Shown in pieces: positions 1 through 8,563 of a stretch of DNA of 64,000 bases (the first letter of the stretch is position 1; every line of letters starts with the position of its first letter). Both the position numbers and the translations under genes were made by a program. Source of the stretch: Novosphingobium profundi (lineage in GTDB: Bacteria; Pseudomonadota; Alphaproteobacteria; Sphingomonadales; Sphingomonadaceae); assembly GCF_020524485.1 (NCBI RefSeq), contig NZ_JAIVLF010000001.1:310001-374000 (forward strand), written 5' to 3'. The notes below the pieces were generated by a model, which did no database searches, was not told where the DNA came from, and worked only from the letters and a program-made list of their open reading frames with translations.

Positions 1-1
1 C

Positions 2-1321
2 ACCGGCTATGGCTGGGACGAGGCGCAGATGGCCGAGGGGCGCAATCCGCTGCGGGCCGATCTCGACGCAGCCGCCCCCGACAATCCGGTGGCCCTGACG
101 CGCGCGGGGCACCACTCGATCGTGGGCAACAGCCTTGCCTTGGCCAAGGCCGGGATCGATGCGCAGACACCCGATCCCGAGCATGGCCTTATCGAGCGCG
201 GCGCCGATGGCGTGCCCAATGGCCTCGTGCGCGAGCGTACCGATCTTTTCCTCTCGCACGTCCCGCCCGCAACGCCCGAGGAGATGAAGCCGAGCTGGAC
301 CGCGGAATTGAAGGCGCTCCTGCCGCTGGGCATTACCAGTCTCATGGAAGCGCTTTCAACCATCGACGACGAGCCGGTGGACAAGGGCGGGCTGGCCCCG
401 GAAAAGCGCGGCGCGGTCCACACCTGGCGCCAGTTCCAGGAGATCTACGCGGCGCACGGGACCGAACTGCCGCGAACGACGATGTACATCGTCTATCCGG
501 GAGCCGAGCGTCTCAAGCGCTTTCCCTGGCGCACCGGACATGGCGATGACCGCCTCAAGATCGGCCCCATCGGCGAAGCGCCGGGTGTCGATGGCGGCTT
601 TACCGGCCCGACCGCCTGGACCCTCGCAGACTACAAGGGGATGGAGGGCTTTCGCGGACGTCTCGCGATCGAGCCCGACGCCCTTGAGGAAATGGTGCGC
701 ACCTCGCGTGACCTGGGCTGGCAGATGGGCATTCACGCCATCGGCGATGCCGCCATCGAGCGGCTGATCGATGTCTATGCCGCAGCGCTTGATGAAAAGC
801 CGCTGGAGGACCACCGCTGGTTCTCCTCGCACCTCACCATGCTGCCGCCGGAGGCGACTCTGGATACGATGGCCGCTCATGGTATCTGGGGCGCGGCCCA
901 GCCCAACTTCCTCTACAACCTTGAAGGGCGCTACGAGCAGACGCTGGAGGGCCGCGCGCTCACCCACATCAACCCGCTGGGCAGCCCCTTGCGCCACGGT
1001 GTGAAGATGGTGCTGGGCTCGGACAACCTGCCCATCGGGCCGCTCTACGGCGTCTACGTAGCGGTGACGCGCAAGGCTGAAAGCGGCAGGGCCTATGCCC
1101 GCGAGGAAGAGGAGGTCTCGCGTATGGCGGCGCTGGCGATGTACACCCGCGAGGCCGCCTACCTCAGCTTCGATGAAGACAATCGCGGCACGATCACGCC
1201 GGGCAAGTTTGCCGATCTCGTCGTGCTCGACCGCAACTTGCTCACCGTGCCCGAGGAAGAGATCCTTGCCACCAGAGTCGATCTGACGCTGGTCGATGGC
1301 AAGGTGCTCTACCGCCGCTGA
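2..1321 (+). CDS. Amidohydrolase family 3 (YtcJ-like), 5' end outside the window
   Basis: The reading frame is already open at the left edge, so the N-terminus, including the usual HxH metal motif, is missing. What remains starts TGYGWDEAQ and continues with NPLRADLDAAAPDNPVALTR, the typical YtcJ signature ahead of the substrate-lid region. Further on, MGIHAIGDAAIERLIDVY supplies the metal-binding His of the TIM barrel and MVLGSDNLPIGPLYGV the catalytic Asp. The C-terminus (GTITPGKFADLVVLDRNLL, then LVDGKVLYRR) is the small beta-sandwich that closes amidohydrolase folds. The family hydrolyses amides or related bonds with one or two metals; the substrate cannot be told. The internal ATG at 29 is not the true start. 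Confidence 0.85.
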   Translation, partial: TGYGWDEAQMAEGRNPLRADLDAAAPDNPVALTRAGHHSIVGNSLALAKAGIDAQTPDPEHGLIERGADGVPNGLVRERTDLFLSHVPPATPEEMKPSWTAELKALLPLGITSLMEALSTIDDEPVDKGGLAPEKRGAVHTWRQFQEIYAAHGTELPRTTMYIVYPGAERLKRFPWRTGHGDDRLKIGPIGEAPGVDGGFTGPTAWTLADYKGMEGFRGRLAIEPDALEEMVRTSRDLGWQMGIHAIGDAAIERLIDVYAAALDEKPLEDHRWFSSHLTMLPPEATLDTMAAHGIWGAAQPNFLYNLEGRYEQTLEGRALTHINPLGSPLRHGVKMVLGSDNLPIGPLYGVYVAVTRKAESGRAYAREEEEVSRMAALAMYTREAAYLSFDEDNRGTITPGKFADLVVLDRNLLTVPEEEILATRVDLTLVDGKVLYRR

Positions 1322-1336
1322 GGCAGCGCGAAAGGG

Positions 1337-3250
1337 TCAGGTCAGCCCGCGGCTCACCAGAACCTCGCCAATGGCGCGCTCGGCCTGGTCGATTGCGACA
1401 TTGGTGTAGGCCGCCGCGCCTGCATCGGCGTTGGCAATCGCGATGCGCCCGAAGGGACGGCGCCCCACGACGTGCGGGCGCTCGGCTTCGGGCACGTCGG
1501 GATCGGCCAGGGTGTCGTAGGTATAGGCATAGCCGTGGGGCCAGCGGTTGACCGTGACCGCCAGGATGTCCTGCGCGGCGTCGAACCCGGCGCTGCCCAG
1601 CATGCGCTGCAACTGACGGCGCACTTCCAGCTCGCTGGTCTCAAACGGCGTGGCAAGCATGTCGTGACGCCCGGCGCGGTGCTGTTCCTTGCGCGGCAGG
1701 CCGGGCTGGTTGGGATTGCGGATCATCGTCACGATGGCGGGCTGGTCGGGCCGGGTGGCGCTGGCATAGCCGCCGATGGCCATGGGGTAATCCAACCCGA
1801 CCCGCGTGTGATAGCCGTTCGGCACCATCAGGCTGCGCACGCCCAGCTTGCGCCAGGGCTCCCAGTTGCGCACCAGCACGTTGGTGTACTGCATCGGCAC
1901 CTTCGAGGCTTCGCCCAGCGCCGCCTTCTGCGCGTCCGGTAGTTCGGGCACGAGATGGGGGATGATGTTGTTGAAGCAGGCCAGCACCACGTTTGCGGCG
2001 GTGACCGAGGCGGCTTGGCCGTCCTTCATGTAGACCACGCGCACGGCTTTTTCGGTTGCGGCGGTGACCGTGCCGATGTGCGCGACATGGACGGCCGTGC
2101 TGCCCAGGCGTAGGCGCGTGGGGGCGCCGGGGCGGTCGAGCTGGCTGTAGTCCGCACGCGCGGTGACGATGCTCTCCTGGTCGTGGACCCCGGGAAGGGC
2201 TCCGGGCACCAGCCGGTTGACGAGCAGGCGCGCGATCGAGGCGTTGCCGTCGGGAAAGTGGAACTCGTCGCAGTGCATGCGGATCTGGCCAGCGATCTCC
2301 ATGCCATCGAAGATCGGCAGGTGCGCGACCTCGTAGGCGGGGCAGGTGTCCACGCGCTTGTTGTTGCGAAAGCCCATCCCGGCAAAGAAGGGCAGCGCCT
2401 CGCGCTTCATGGCCGCGGGTCCGAGCAGGAAGTCCTGAAGGCTGATGCGCTTGAGCGCCTCGGCCTTGGCGAGGGGATCGAGATGGGGCAGGTAGTCCGT
2501 CTTCGCGGTGTAGAGCCGGGTCAGCTCGGCGCGGATGTCGGCGCGGATCGGCGCGCGCGCGAAGAAGTCTTCCCAGGCAAGCGCGCCGTAGCCCGGCGCA
2601 ACCGCGTCGCGCCCGAAGCTTTCCTTGTCGAAGAAGACGCCGCCCGACAGGCCCTTGTAGGTGTCCTCGCGGCGGTAGTGTTCCCAGGTCCTGGGCTCGA
2701 TCCCCAGTTCGGCCAGCAGCGCCTTGGCGGTGTAGCTGTAGGGAAACGGGCTCTCGATGTTCATCGTCCCGCCAAAGGCGAGGATGGTGCGCCCCTCGTG
2801 GTGGAACTCGTTGCGCTTGGCGTGGCCGCCGAAGTCGTCATGGTTGTCGAGGACGAGGATGCGCATGTCCCGGCCCAGCGCCTTGCGGTAGAACCAGGCC
2901 GAGGACAGGCCCGAGATGCCCCCGCCCACGACGACGAGATCATAGTGTTCACCGATATCGCGCGCGGCCATGTCCGCGCTCAAGTCCGCGCCCAAGTCCC
3001 CGTCGCGCACGGCATGGGCGCTCTCGAAGGAGCCGGGATACTGGCCGCGAAGGCCGCTGCGCACGGGCGGATAGGTGGAGGCATCGGGGGCAGGTGCCGG
3101 GCGTGCACTTCCTGCGGGGAGGGGCTCGCTGGCCCGCGCCAGCGGCGACAGCGCGCCAAGCCCTGCACCGCCCGCGGCCACGCCGCCGATGAAGCTACGC
3201 CGGGCAATCGGCCGGTTCATGCCCAGCCGTTCGTGTTCGCTTTCGTCCAT
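1337..3250 (-). CDS. Tat-exported FAD-dependent amine oxidase-like protein (spermidine dehydrogenase SpdH-like)
   Basis: The start is the ATG at 3250, preceded by a GGGGA Shine-Dalgarno; ATGs at 3256 and further upstream are less well placed. The N-terminus carries a twin-arginine signal (IARRSFIGGVAAGGAG, about residues 15-30), so the folded flavoprotein should reach the periplasm. The FAD-binding Rossmann motif VVVGGGISGLSSAWFYR is near residue 107, followed by LDNHDDFGGHAKRNEF. The closest family I recognise is the SpdH-like group (NAD(P)-binding, periplasmic), which oxidises polyamines in Pseudomonas. The specific substrate is inferred. It is divergent from a LysR gene, with 278 bp between them. 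Confidence 0.75.
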   Translation of the reverse strand: MDESEHERLGMNRPIARRSFIGGVAAGGAGLGALSPLARASEPLPAGSARPAPAPDASTYPPVRSGLRGQYPGSFESAHAVRDGDLGADLSADMAARDIGEHYDLVVVGGGISGLSSAWFYRKALGRDMRILVLDNHDDFGGHAKRNEFHHEGRTILAFGGTMNIESPFPYSYTAKALLAELGIEPRTWEHYRREDTYKGLSGGVFFDKESFGRDAVAPGYGALAWEDFFARAPIRADIRAELTRLYTAKTDYLPHLDPLAKAEALKRISLQDFLLGPAAMKREALPFFAGMGFRNNKRVDTCPAYEVAHLPIFDGMEIAGQIRMHCDEFHFPDGNASIARLLVNRLVPGALPGVHDQESIVTARADYSQLDRPGAPTRLRLGSTAVHVAHIGTVTAATEKAVRVVYMKDGQAASVTAANVVLACFNNIIPHLVPELPDAQKAALGEASKVPMQYTNVLVRNWEPWRKLGVRSLMVPNGYHTRVGLDYPMAIGGYASATRPDQPAIVTMIRNPNQPGLPRKEQHRAGRHDMLATPFETSELEVRRQLQRMLGSAGFDAAQDILAVTVNRWPHGYAYTYDTLADPDVPEAERPHVVGRRPFGRIAIANADAGAAAYTNVAIDQAERAIGEVLVSRGLT

Positions 3251-3528
3251 CGCCATTCCCCGTTTCCCCCGCGCGTCCTGCACCGCGATTGCGCAATAGT
3301 GCACAGGTTTCGCGAATAAATAAGTTCGAATGTATTGAGGCGCATAGAATTCTTGTCAGCAAGTTGCCTTGAATGCATGATGCGGTGCGCAGGGGCCACC
3401 AGTTCAGCTTGCGAATTTTCGAAATGCGGCGCCTTGCCTGGGCAGAGGATGCCTTCTTGAAGGGCTTGATACCTGCCTGCGGTCTTCGACCGACACGCGG
3501 GGCACACAAGAATTTGAGAGAGGTAGTC

Positions 3529-4461
3529 GTGACCGATACGAGCCTGTACCCGCCGCTGGCCGCCTTGCGCGCCTTCGAAGCCGTCGGACGCCTGGGCGGT
3601 ATTCGCCGGGCCGCCCGCGAGCTGATGATCGACCATGCCGTGGTGAGCCGCCATATCCGCTCGCTCGAGGGCTGGGTCGGCGCGCCGCTGGTGCTGCGCT
3701 ACGGCAACGACCGGCGGCTGACCGACCAGGGCGAAGTCTACCACGGCGAGGTCGCCAAGGCGCTCTCGATCATCGCCCGCTCGACCGGATCGCTGCTGGG
3801 CGAAGGCACCGACAACACGTTGCGCGTCTGGTGCATCCCGGGCTTCGCCTCGCTCTGGCTGGCCGAACGCCTGGGGGACTTCCTGGAGGAGAACCCAGAC
3901 CTCGACGTCGATTTCCGTCCCGCCGACGTGGGGCCGGATTTCCGCAGCAAGGACGTGGACTGCGACGTGCGCTACGTGCGGTCCTGGGAGGAGGAGAAGA
4001 TCCCGCGCGAGGTGCGCCGCCTCGACATCGCCCGCCCCGAGGTCTTCCCCGTAGCCAGCCCCGCGTTTCTGGCCAGCGTCGCCCCGATCCGGGAGGCCGG
4101 GGATTTCCTGGACCTGCCGCTCCTTCACGAGGAGGACGGGGCCGAGTGGCATCACTGGCTGCTCGCCCAGGGGATCACGCCGCCCGAGCGTTTGAGCGGT
4201 CCGCGCCTGTGGCACGCGCACCTCACCATCGACGCGGCCTGCCGGGGCAAGGGCATTGCTCTCGTCAACACCATGCTGCTGCACGATGAACTGGCGACCG
4301 GACGGCTGGTCCGGGTCATGCCTGCGCAGACCCCGTTCCAGCCGGTCAGCTTCGGCAGCTACGCGCTGCTCTCACGCGATGACCGCTGGACCTCGCCCAA
4401 CATCCTGCGGTTCCGCCGCTGGATCCGCAAGGTCGTGGACGATCAGCCGGTCACGGCCTGA
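3529..4461 (+). CDS. LysR-family transcriptional regulator (GcvA-like)
   Basis: The chosen start is GTG at 3529, with GAGAGAGG about 7 bp upstream. It gives the usual LysR N-terminus (YPPLAALRAFEAVGRLGGIRRAARELMIDHAVVSRHIRSLEGWVGAPLV), a winged helix-turn-helix typical of the GcvA branch. An upstream ATG at 3373 would add unconserved residues. The remainder (about residues 95-300) is the periplasmic-binding-like effector domain. It lies divergent from the SpdH-like gene, which is the most likely target, and just before a LuxR gene on the same strand. The effector is unknown. Confidence 0.85.
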   Translation: MTDTSLYPPLAALRAFEAVGRLGGIRRAARELMIDHAVVSRHIRSLEGWVGAPLVLRYGNDRRLTDQGEVYHGEVAKALSIIARSTGSLLGEGTDNTLRVWCIPGFASLWLAERLGDFLEENPDLDVDFRPADVGPDFRSKDVDCDVRYVRSWEEEKIPREVRRLDIARPEVFPVASPAFLASVAPIREAGDFLDLPLLHEEDGAEWHHWLLAQGITPPERLSGPRLWHAHLTIDAACRGKGIALVNTMLLHDELATGRLVRVMPAQTPFQPVSFGSYALLSRDDRWTSPNILRFRRWIRKVVDDQPVTA

Positions 4462-4473
4462 CAGGTGTCGGCC

Positions 4474-5259
4474 ATGTCGCCCCATCTCGCCGCGTTCCTG
4501 ACCTCCATGCTGCCCCGCCGTGGCAAGGTGGGCGTGCAGGATACCGCAGGCCGGGACGCGGCCATTGGCTCGTTCTACCGCTACCTCGATGCGGTGGGGG
4601 TCGCGCATTGCAACTTCGGCGGCTTCCGGAGGAGCAGGGACGGCGGGGCCTATGCGGGGACCTTCAGCGGGTCCCGCCTCCCGCTTCCCTTCCAGGAGGA
4701 GTTCACCGAGGAACTCGCCGGTGAGGATTATGTCATGCGCAAGTCCGCGCAGCTCACCACGCGCGCGCCGGTGGCCCGCTTTTCCATTGGCCTTCCTGCC
4801 CTTGACGAGGTCGCGGCCTTCAATCCCGCTTCGGTGCCGGTGCAGCAGGAGTGCGCGCGCCACGGCATCGTCGAGGGCATGGCGCTGATCGGTGATACAT
4901 CGGGCGCAGGGCCGCTCCATCGGGGGCGCTTCTTCGGCTTCGTCTTTGCCGGAGAGCGGGGTTCAGGTGGCCACATCACGGCGTTGATGCCGGAACTGGA
5001 ACTGGCCGCCTTTGCCCTGCTCGACCGGATCGCGCCGGTGCTGGAGGCGCAGATCGACGGCTTTTCCCAGAAGTTGACCCCGCGCGAGCAGGATGTGCTG
5101 AGCTGGCTGGCCGAAGGTCTGCAGCGCCAGGAAATCGCCCATCGCCTCGGGATCGCGGTGCCGACCGTCGATCTGCATGCGGCCAATCTCAAGCGCAAGC
5201 TGGATGCACTCACCCTCGCCGAAGCGGCGGCAAAGGGCGCCCGTTACGGCCTCGTCTAG
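4474..5259 (+). CDS. LuxR-family regulator with autoinducer-binding-like N-terminal domain
   Basis: The ATG at 4474 has AGGTG six bases upstream; a GTG at 4465 is an alternative. The C-terminus is a clear LuxR/FixJ helix-turn-helix (LTPREQDVLSWLAEGLQRQEIAHRLGIAVPTVDLHAANLKRKL). The first 170 residues resemble the alpha/beta/alpha ligand domain of quorum-type LuxR proteins. No luxI-type synthase is visible nearby, so it may be an orphan. It starts 12 bp after the LysR stop and ends 6 bp before the convergent DyP gene. Confidence 0.8.
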   Translation: MSPHLAAFLTSMLPRRGKVGVQDTAGRDAAIGSFYRYLDAVGVAHCNFGGFRRSRDGGAYAGTFSGSRLPLPFQEEFTEELAGEDYVMRKSAQLTTRAPVARFSIGLPALDEVAAFNPASVPVQQECARHGIVEGMALIGDTSGAGPLHRGRFFGFVFAGERGSGGHITALMPELELAAFALLDRIAPVLEAQIDGFSQKLTPREQDVLSWLAEGLQRQEIAHRLGIAVPTVDLHAANLKRKLDALTLAEAAAKGARYGLV

Positions 5260-5265
5260 ACCGGC

Positions 5266-6678
5266 TTATCGCGCGGTGATCGAGGCCAGGCCTTCGATGC
5301 CCGGCAGGAAAAAGTAGGCCCCGCCGCGCACCGTGACGAAACGGTCCATCCCCTGCGCGATATGGGGTATGCCCTCGGCATCGTGATAGCGAAACAGGTC
5401 GGTGCGCCGGTCGTCGGGAAATGGGCAGCGATCGCCGATCAGTGGGTCGCCCTCCTGCGAAAGGCCGCCAAAGGTCGGGCTGATGAGCCAAGCCCCCTGC
5501 ACGAATTCGAATTGCCGCGCGAGGCTGGCGTTGAGGCACAGGAAGTGCAGCCCGGCCTCTGTCTCGGGTTGACCCGGGCGCATGGCCTGCTCGGGCGTCA
5601 TGGACGCGCCATAGGGGCGGCCCCGGCGCAGTAGGCGGTGGAAGCGTGCGCTGGCGACCGCATCGCCCGCCGCGTTTCCCAGCAGCCCTGCGGTCGAAAG
5701 CAGGTTGCCCAGGATACCCAGAGGGCCCAGGGGATCATCCCCTACGCGGGGATTGGCGCGGCGGATGTGAGCACCCAGCGGACACAGGAGCCCCAGCGGA
5801 TCGCTCTGGAAATCGAAGTCTTCCAGTCCGCGCCCGTGTACCAGTCCGGGGAGGGGCGCGCCGTCGATACAGCGTCCAACCATCCGTTCGGCCAGTTCCT
5901 GCGCCCCGTCGGGCCCCGCGGCCGCGCGCAGGCAGCCCCAGAAGCCGGTGACGTCCTGCGCGAGCTGGCGATAGACAAGGTAGCTGCCATTGCGCTGGAC
6001 CAGCGGCCCTGTCGTATCACCCGCGATTGCGCCATATTCGTTGCGATGCCCCAGCAGCACTTCGCCCGCCGCGATGTGGGGGCGGTACGCGCGATCGGCG
6101 CGGGCGCTCGGCCGGTGCTTGGCGTCCCAGTCGATCTCCGGTTGCGAGAGGCCATCGGCAAAGCCGAAAGGCTCGCGTGCTGGGCCTGTCTCTTCGGGCC
6201 CGGGATTGCTGGCCAGGGTGGTCACGAGGAGAAATCCGTTGGCGCGCGCGTCGCGCTCGACGTGGCTTGCCCAGTCTGCGATCCGGTTCGGCCCGGCTAG
6301 CAGGAGGAGAAGCACATGGGGCTCGCGCGCGCCTGTACCCCATGCCCAATGTGCGGGCGCACTTTCACCGACATCGCCAAGCCGGTGCGAGCGGCGCGCA
6401 TCGCTGGCCATCCCGTCGAGGAATTCCGGGGCCATGTTCTCAAGTTCGGCCGCCGTAAAGCCCAGCGCGCGTAGACCTGTACGGGTGAAGGCGACCTGCA
6501 GGACAGTCTCCAGTGCGCGGCCCCCTCCGACTTCGCTGGCCCGTGTCGGGACGAGCCCGCGCAACCAGGCTTTGGCCCGCGCGGCATCGACGATCCGCAC
6601 AAGGATGTAGCGCGCGCTGCCGAGCGATCCGAACCCGGACCGCACCAGCGCCTGCACATCGTCCCTGTCCACCGCCAT
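5266..6678 (-). CDS. DyP-type heme peroxidase
   Basis: A protein of 470 residues. The DyP hallmark GXXDG appears as FGFADGLSQPE (residues 171-181), the acid-base Asp region. The proximal heme ligand is the His in CPLGAHIRRANPR (His304). A second conserved stretch, FLCLNASLARQFEFVQGAWL, is the C-terminal DyP core. No signal peptide is seen, so the protein is cytosolic or held by a partner. The start is the ATG at 6678, four bases after the stop of the upstream gene, so the two are probably translationally coupled. DyPs oxidise bulky phenolics, dyes and porphyrins with peroxide. Here the neighbours suggest lipid hydroperoxides as an oxidant; that role is inference. Confidence 0.88.
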   Translation of the reverse strand: MAVDRDDVQALVRSGFGSLGSARYILVRIVDAARAKAWLRGLVPTRASEVGGGRALETVLQVAFTRTGLRALGFTAAELENMAPEFLDGMASDARRSHRLGDVGESAPAHWAWGTGAREPHVLLLLLAGPNRIADWASHVERDARANGFLLVTTLASNPGPEETGPAREPFGFADGLSQPEIDWDAKHRPSARADRAYRPHIAAGEVLLGHRNEYGAIAGDTTGPLVQRNGSYLVYRQLAQDVTGFWGCLRAAAGPDGAQELAERMVGRCIDGAPLPGLVHGRGLEDFDFQSDPLGLLCPLGAHIRRANPRVGDDPLGPLGILGNLLSTAGLLGNAAGDAVASARFHRLLRRGRPYGASMTPEQAMRPGQPETEAGLHFLCLNASLARQFEFVQGAWLISPTFGGLSQEGDPLIGDRCPFPDDRRTDLFRYHDAEGIPHIAQGMDRFVTVRGGAYFFLPGIEGLASITAR

Positions 6679-6682
6679 CGCG

Positions 6683-7960
6683 TCAGATCTCGGCCACGAA
6701 GCGGGCCAGTTCCGCGCCTGTCGGACGCCGCTCGTACGTCGCGCGCAGCCGGGCGTTGCGCGCCATGTCGTAAGTCGTGAGGCCGCGGAAAGGGTTGTAC
6801 CAGAGCTGCGTCGGGATCTGGTGGTGGAAGAGGTACCACTTGAAGTCGCGCTCGTGCCGGGCGCCGCCGCGCACGAGCCAGTCGGTGCGGGGATAGCCCA
6901 GGCCATTCGAGAACGAGAGGTTCAGCCCGAAAGCGACCTTGTTGATGAAGTCGTCGTTGTAGGCCTCGCGGCTGCCGTCGTAATTGCTGGCAAAGAACAC
7001 GCGGCGCTTGTCGTCGAGGAAGGTCCAGCTGGCAAAATGGATGGTGTTCACGCGCGCGAGGCGTCCGCTGCGATAGATATGGCGCGCGCCCCAGTCGATG
7101 ATCCACAGGATGACAATGGCCAGCCAGCGGCGAAAGCGTCCGGGCTTGAGACTGCCGATGGCGCTGTAGGGGTTGGTGACATCGTGGTCTTCGAGCGAGG
7201 AAAGCATTGCGTTGCGCGTGCGCGAGGGGCGCGGTGCGATCACCCGGTCCCGCGTCTCGCGCCGCCGCAGCATCACGATCAGGACGGGAAGTGCGGGCAG
7301 CAGCACGGGCAGGCTCAGCAGGGCCAGCACGGGAAGGGAGAGGAGGTGGATAAGGTTGCCCAGCCGCTCGGCCAGCGCAGGGCGCACCGGGGGGGAGAGG
7401 GGCAGATCCTGGGCCGCCGCGCGCAAAAGCGGCCAGAGCTCTTCGGGAGACGTGTCCGGATGGGCCAGGCGCACCGCGAGCCAGGCCTCGTGCAGGCGCG
7501 CTTCCTCGCGCACCTGACGCGCGCTGCGCCCGGGCCAGTTGACGTAGTTCGCGGCCGACCTCACCCGGTGGCGATCCATCCATGCCGCGATGTTCGTGCC
7601 GGTGACCGTGGCATCGCAATGGATGAAGACCCGCACGAGGCCCTCGCGGGCCGTGCGCAGCAGCCGGTGCAGTATGTCCTCGGGCGACCCGTCGCCATCA
7701 ACCATCAGCATGAGCCGGGTCGGCTCGTAGGCCGGAAGCCGGGGGTAGGCCGCGCGGTCGGGAAGTGAGGGGTCCTCCAGGAGGACGAAGCGCAGGAAAT
7801 GGACCCCCTCGATCTGGCCGAAAGGAATGATCGGGTTGTCCGGATCGGCCTGCCCGGGGGCTTCCGGCGCGCGGGTCATCGTGCGCAGCAGGGCCTCCAG
7901 CTCCGGGATCGCGTGATCGCGTACGGTGGCGGCCACGGCTAGGAGCGACTGGCGCGCCAC
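6683..7960 (-). CDS. Membrane-anchored protein of unknown function with two similar alpha/beta segments, partner of DyP peroxidase
   Basis: I do not recognise a named family. Two parts look alike: residues about 50-120 (VHFLRFVLLEDP, then LMLMVDGDGSPEDIL) and 303-360 (IHFASWTFLDDKRRVFFASNYDGSREAYNDDFI). Each resembles a ferredoxin-like strand-helix module of the kind found in DyP-related proteins. Between them lie a hydrophobic hairpin-like segment (about 203-231, LSLPVLALLSLPVLLPALPV) and a second one (about 279-291), so the protein is probably membrane bound. It is the middle gene of a tight three-gene unit: 4 bp before it to the small unknown gene and 4 bp after it to the DyP gene. It could position the peroxidase at the membrane. 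Confidence 0.6.
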   Translation of the reverse strand: MARQSLLAVAATVRDHAIPELEALLRTMTRAPEAPGQADPDNPIIPFGQIEGVHFLRFVLLEDPSLPDRAAYPRLPAYEPTRLMLMVDGDGSPEDILHRLLRTAREGLVRVFIHCDATVTGTNIAAWMDRHRVRSAANYVNWPGRSARQVREEARLHEAWLAVRLAHPDTSPEELWPLLRAAAQDLPLSPPVRPALAERLGNLIHLLSLPVLALLSLPVLLPALPVLIVMLRRRETRDRVIAPRPSRTRNAMLSSLEDHDVTNPYSAIGSLKPGRFRRWLAIVILWIIDWGARHIYRSGRLARVNTIHFASWTFLDDKRRVFFASNYDGSREAYNDDFINKVAFGLNLSFSNGLGYPRTDWLVRGGARHERDFKWYLFHHQIPTQLWYNPFRGLTTYDMARNARLRATYERRPTGAELARFVAEI

Positions 7961-7964
7961 GGGC

Positions 7965-8396
7965 CTAGACCTCGAGCGCGAAGTGGATCAGCGCCTTGTC
8001 GCCCCAGTAGACCTTGCCGAGGAAGAGGCCGGGCGCGACCAGACGGATTTCGTCACGCACGCGCGCGGCCACCAGCGAGGTTTCCGAATAGTCGATGACG
8101 ATGCAGTCCTTCTGGTCCATCCAGCTTTGCCCGTAATAGACCTTGGCGACGATGGCCTTAATCCCGAAGGGCAGGATGTAGTTGCGCAGGAAGCCGTGCT
8201 CGGCATCGAAGACCTTGCCCTGCCAGGCGAAGAGTTCGACCAGTTTCGCAACCTCGTCGCTGTAGGATGTCCCGGCCGCGATGATGGCCGTGCCCTTGGT
8301 CTCGCCATCGGGGATGTCGCCGCGCGGGGCCGCTGCGAACAGCGCGTCGAGTTCCTCGCCGGTCTTGGTGAGCAGGTCCGCGACAGTCACGGTCAT
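7965..8396 (-). CDS. Small conserved protein of unknown function in peroxidase operon
   Basis: A protein of 143 residues beginning MTVTVADLLTKTGEELDALF. The start has a strong GGGGAGG Shine-Dalgarno about 7 bases upstream; an in-frame upstream ATG at 8483 lacks one. No transmembrane segment or signal peptide is visible. The middle, FAWQGKVFDAEHGFLRNYILPFGIKAIVAKVYYGQSW, and the end, VAPGLFLGKVYWGDKALIHF, look like a compact beta-rich fold, perhaps lipocalin-like or cystatin-like. That fold is a guess. It is the first gene of the three-gene unit ending in the DyP gene and is divergent from the catalase-related gene, so it should share their regulation. Confidence 0.6.
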   Translation of the reverse strand: MTVTVADLLTKTGEELDALFAAAPRGDIPDGETKGTAIIAAGTSYSDEVAKLVELFAWQGKVFDAEHGFLRNYILPFGIKAIVAKVYYGQSWMDQKDCIVIDYSETSLVAARVRDEIRLVAPGLFLGKVYWGDKALIHFALEV

Positions 8397-8563
8397 GATC
8401 TTGCCTCCCCAAAGCGCAAGTCGTTCCCGGATATGTGATCCCCGCCAAAGAGCACTGGAGGTCTCTACGGGCCGACTCGACATGGTTGTGTGATGACAAA
8501 AGTGCCACGTTTCTCTAATGTGTACAATTGATCATGCCCGGTCATGGTTCAGGGAGGGCTGTC

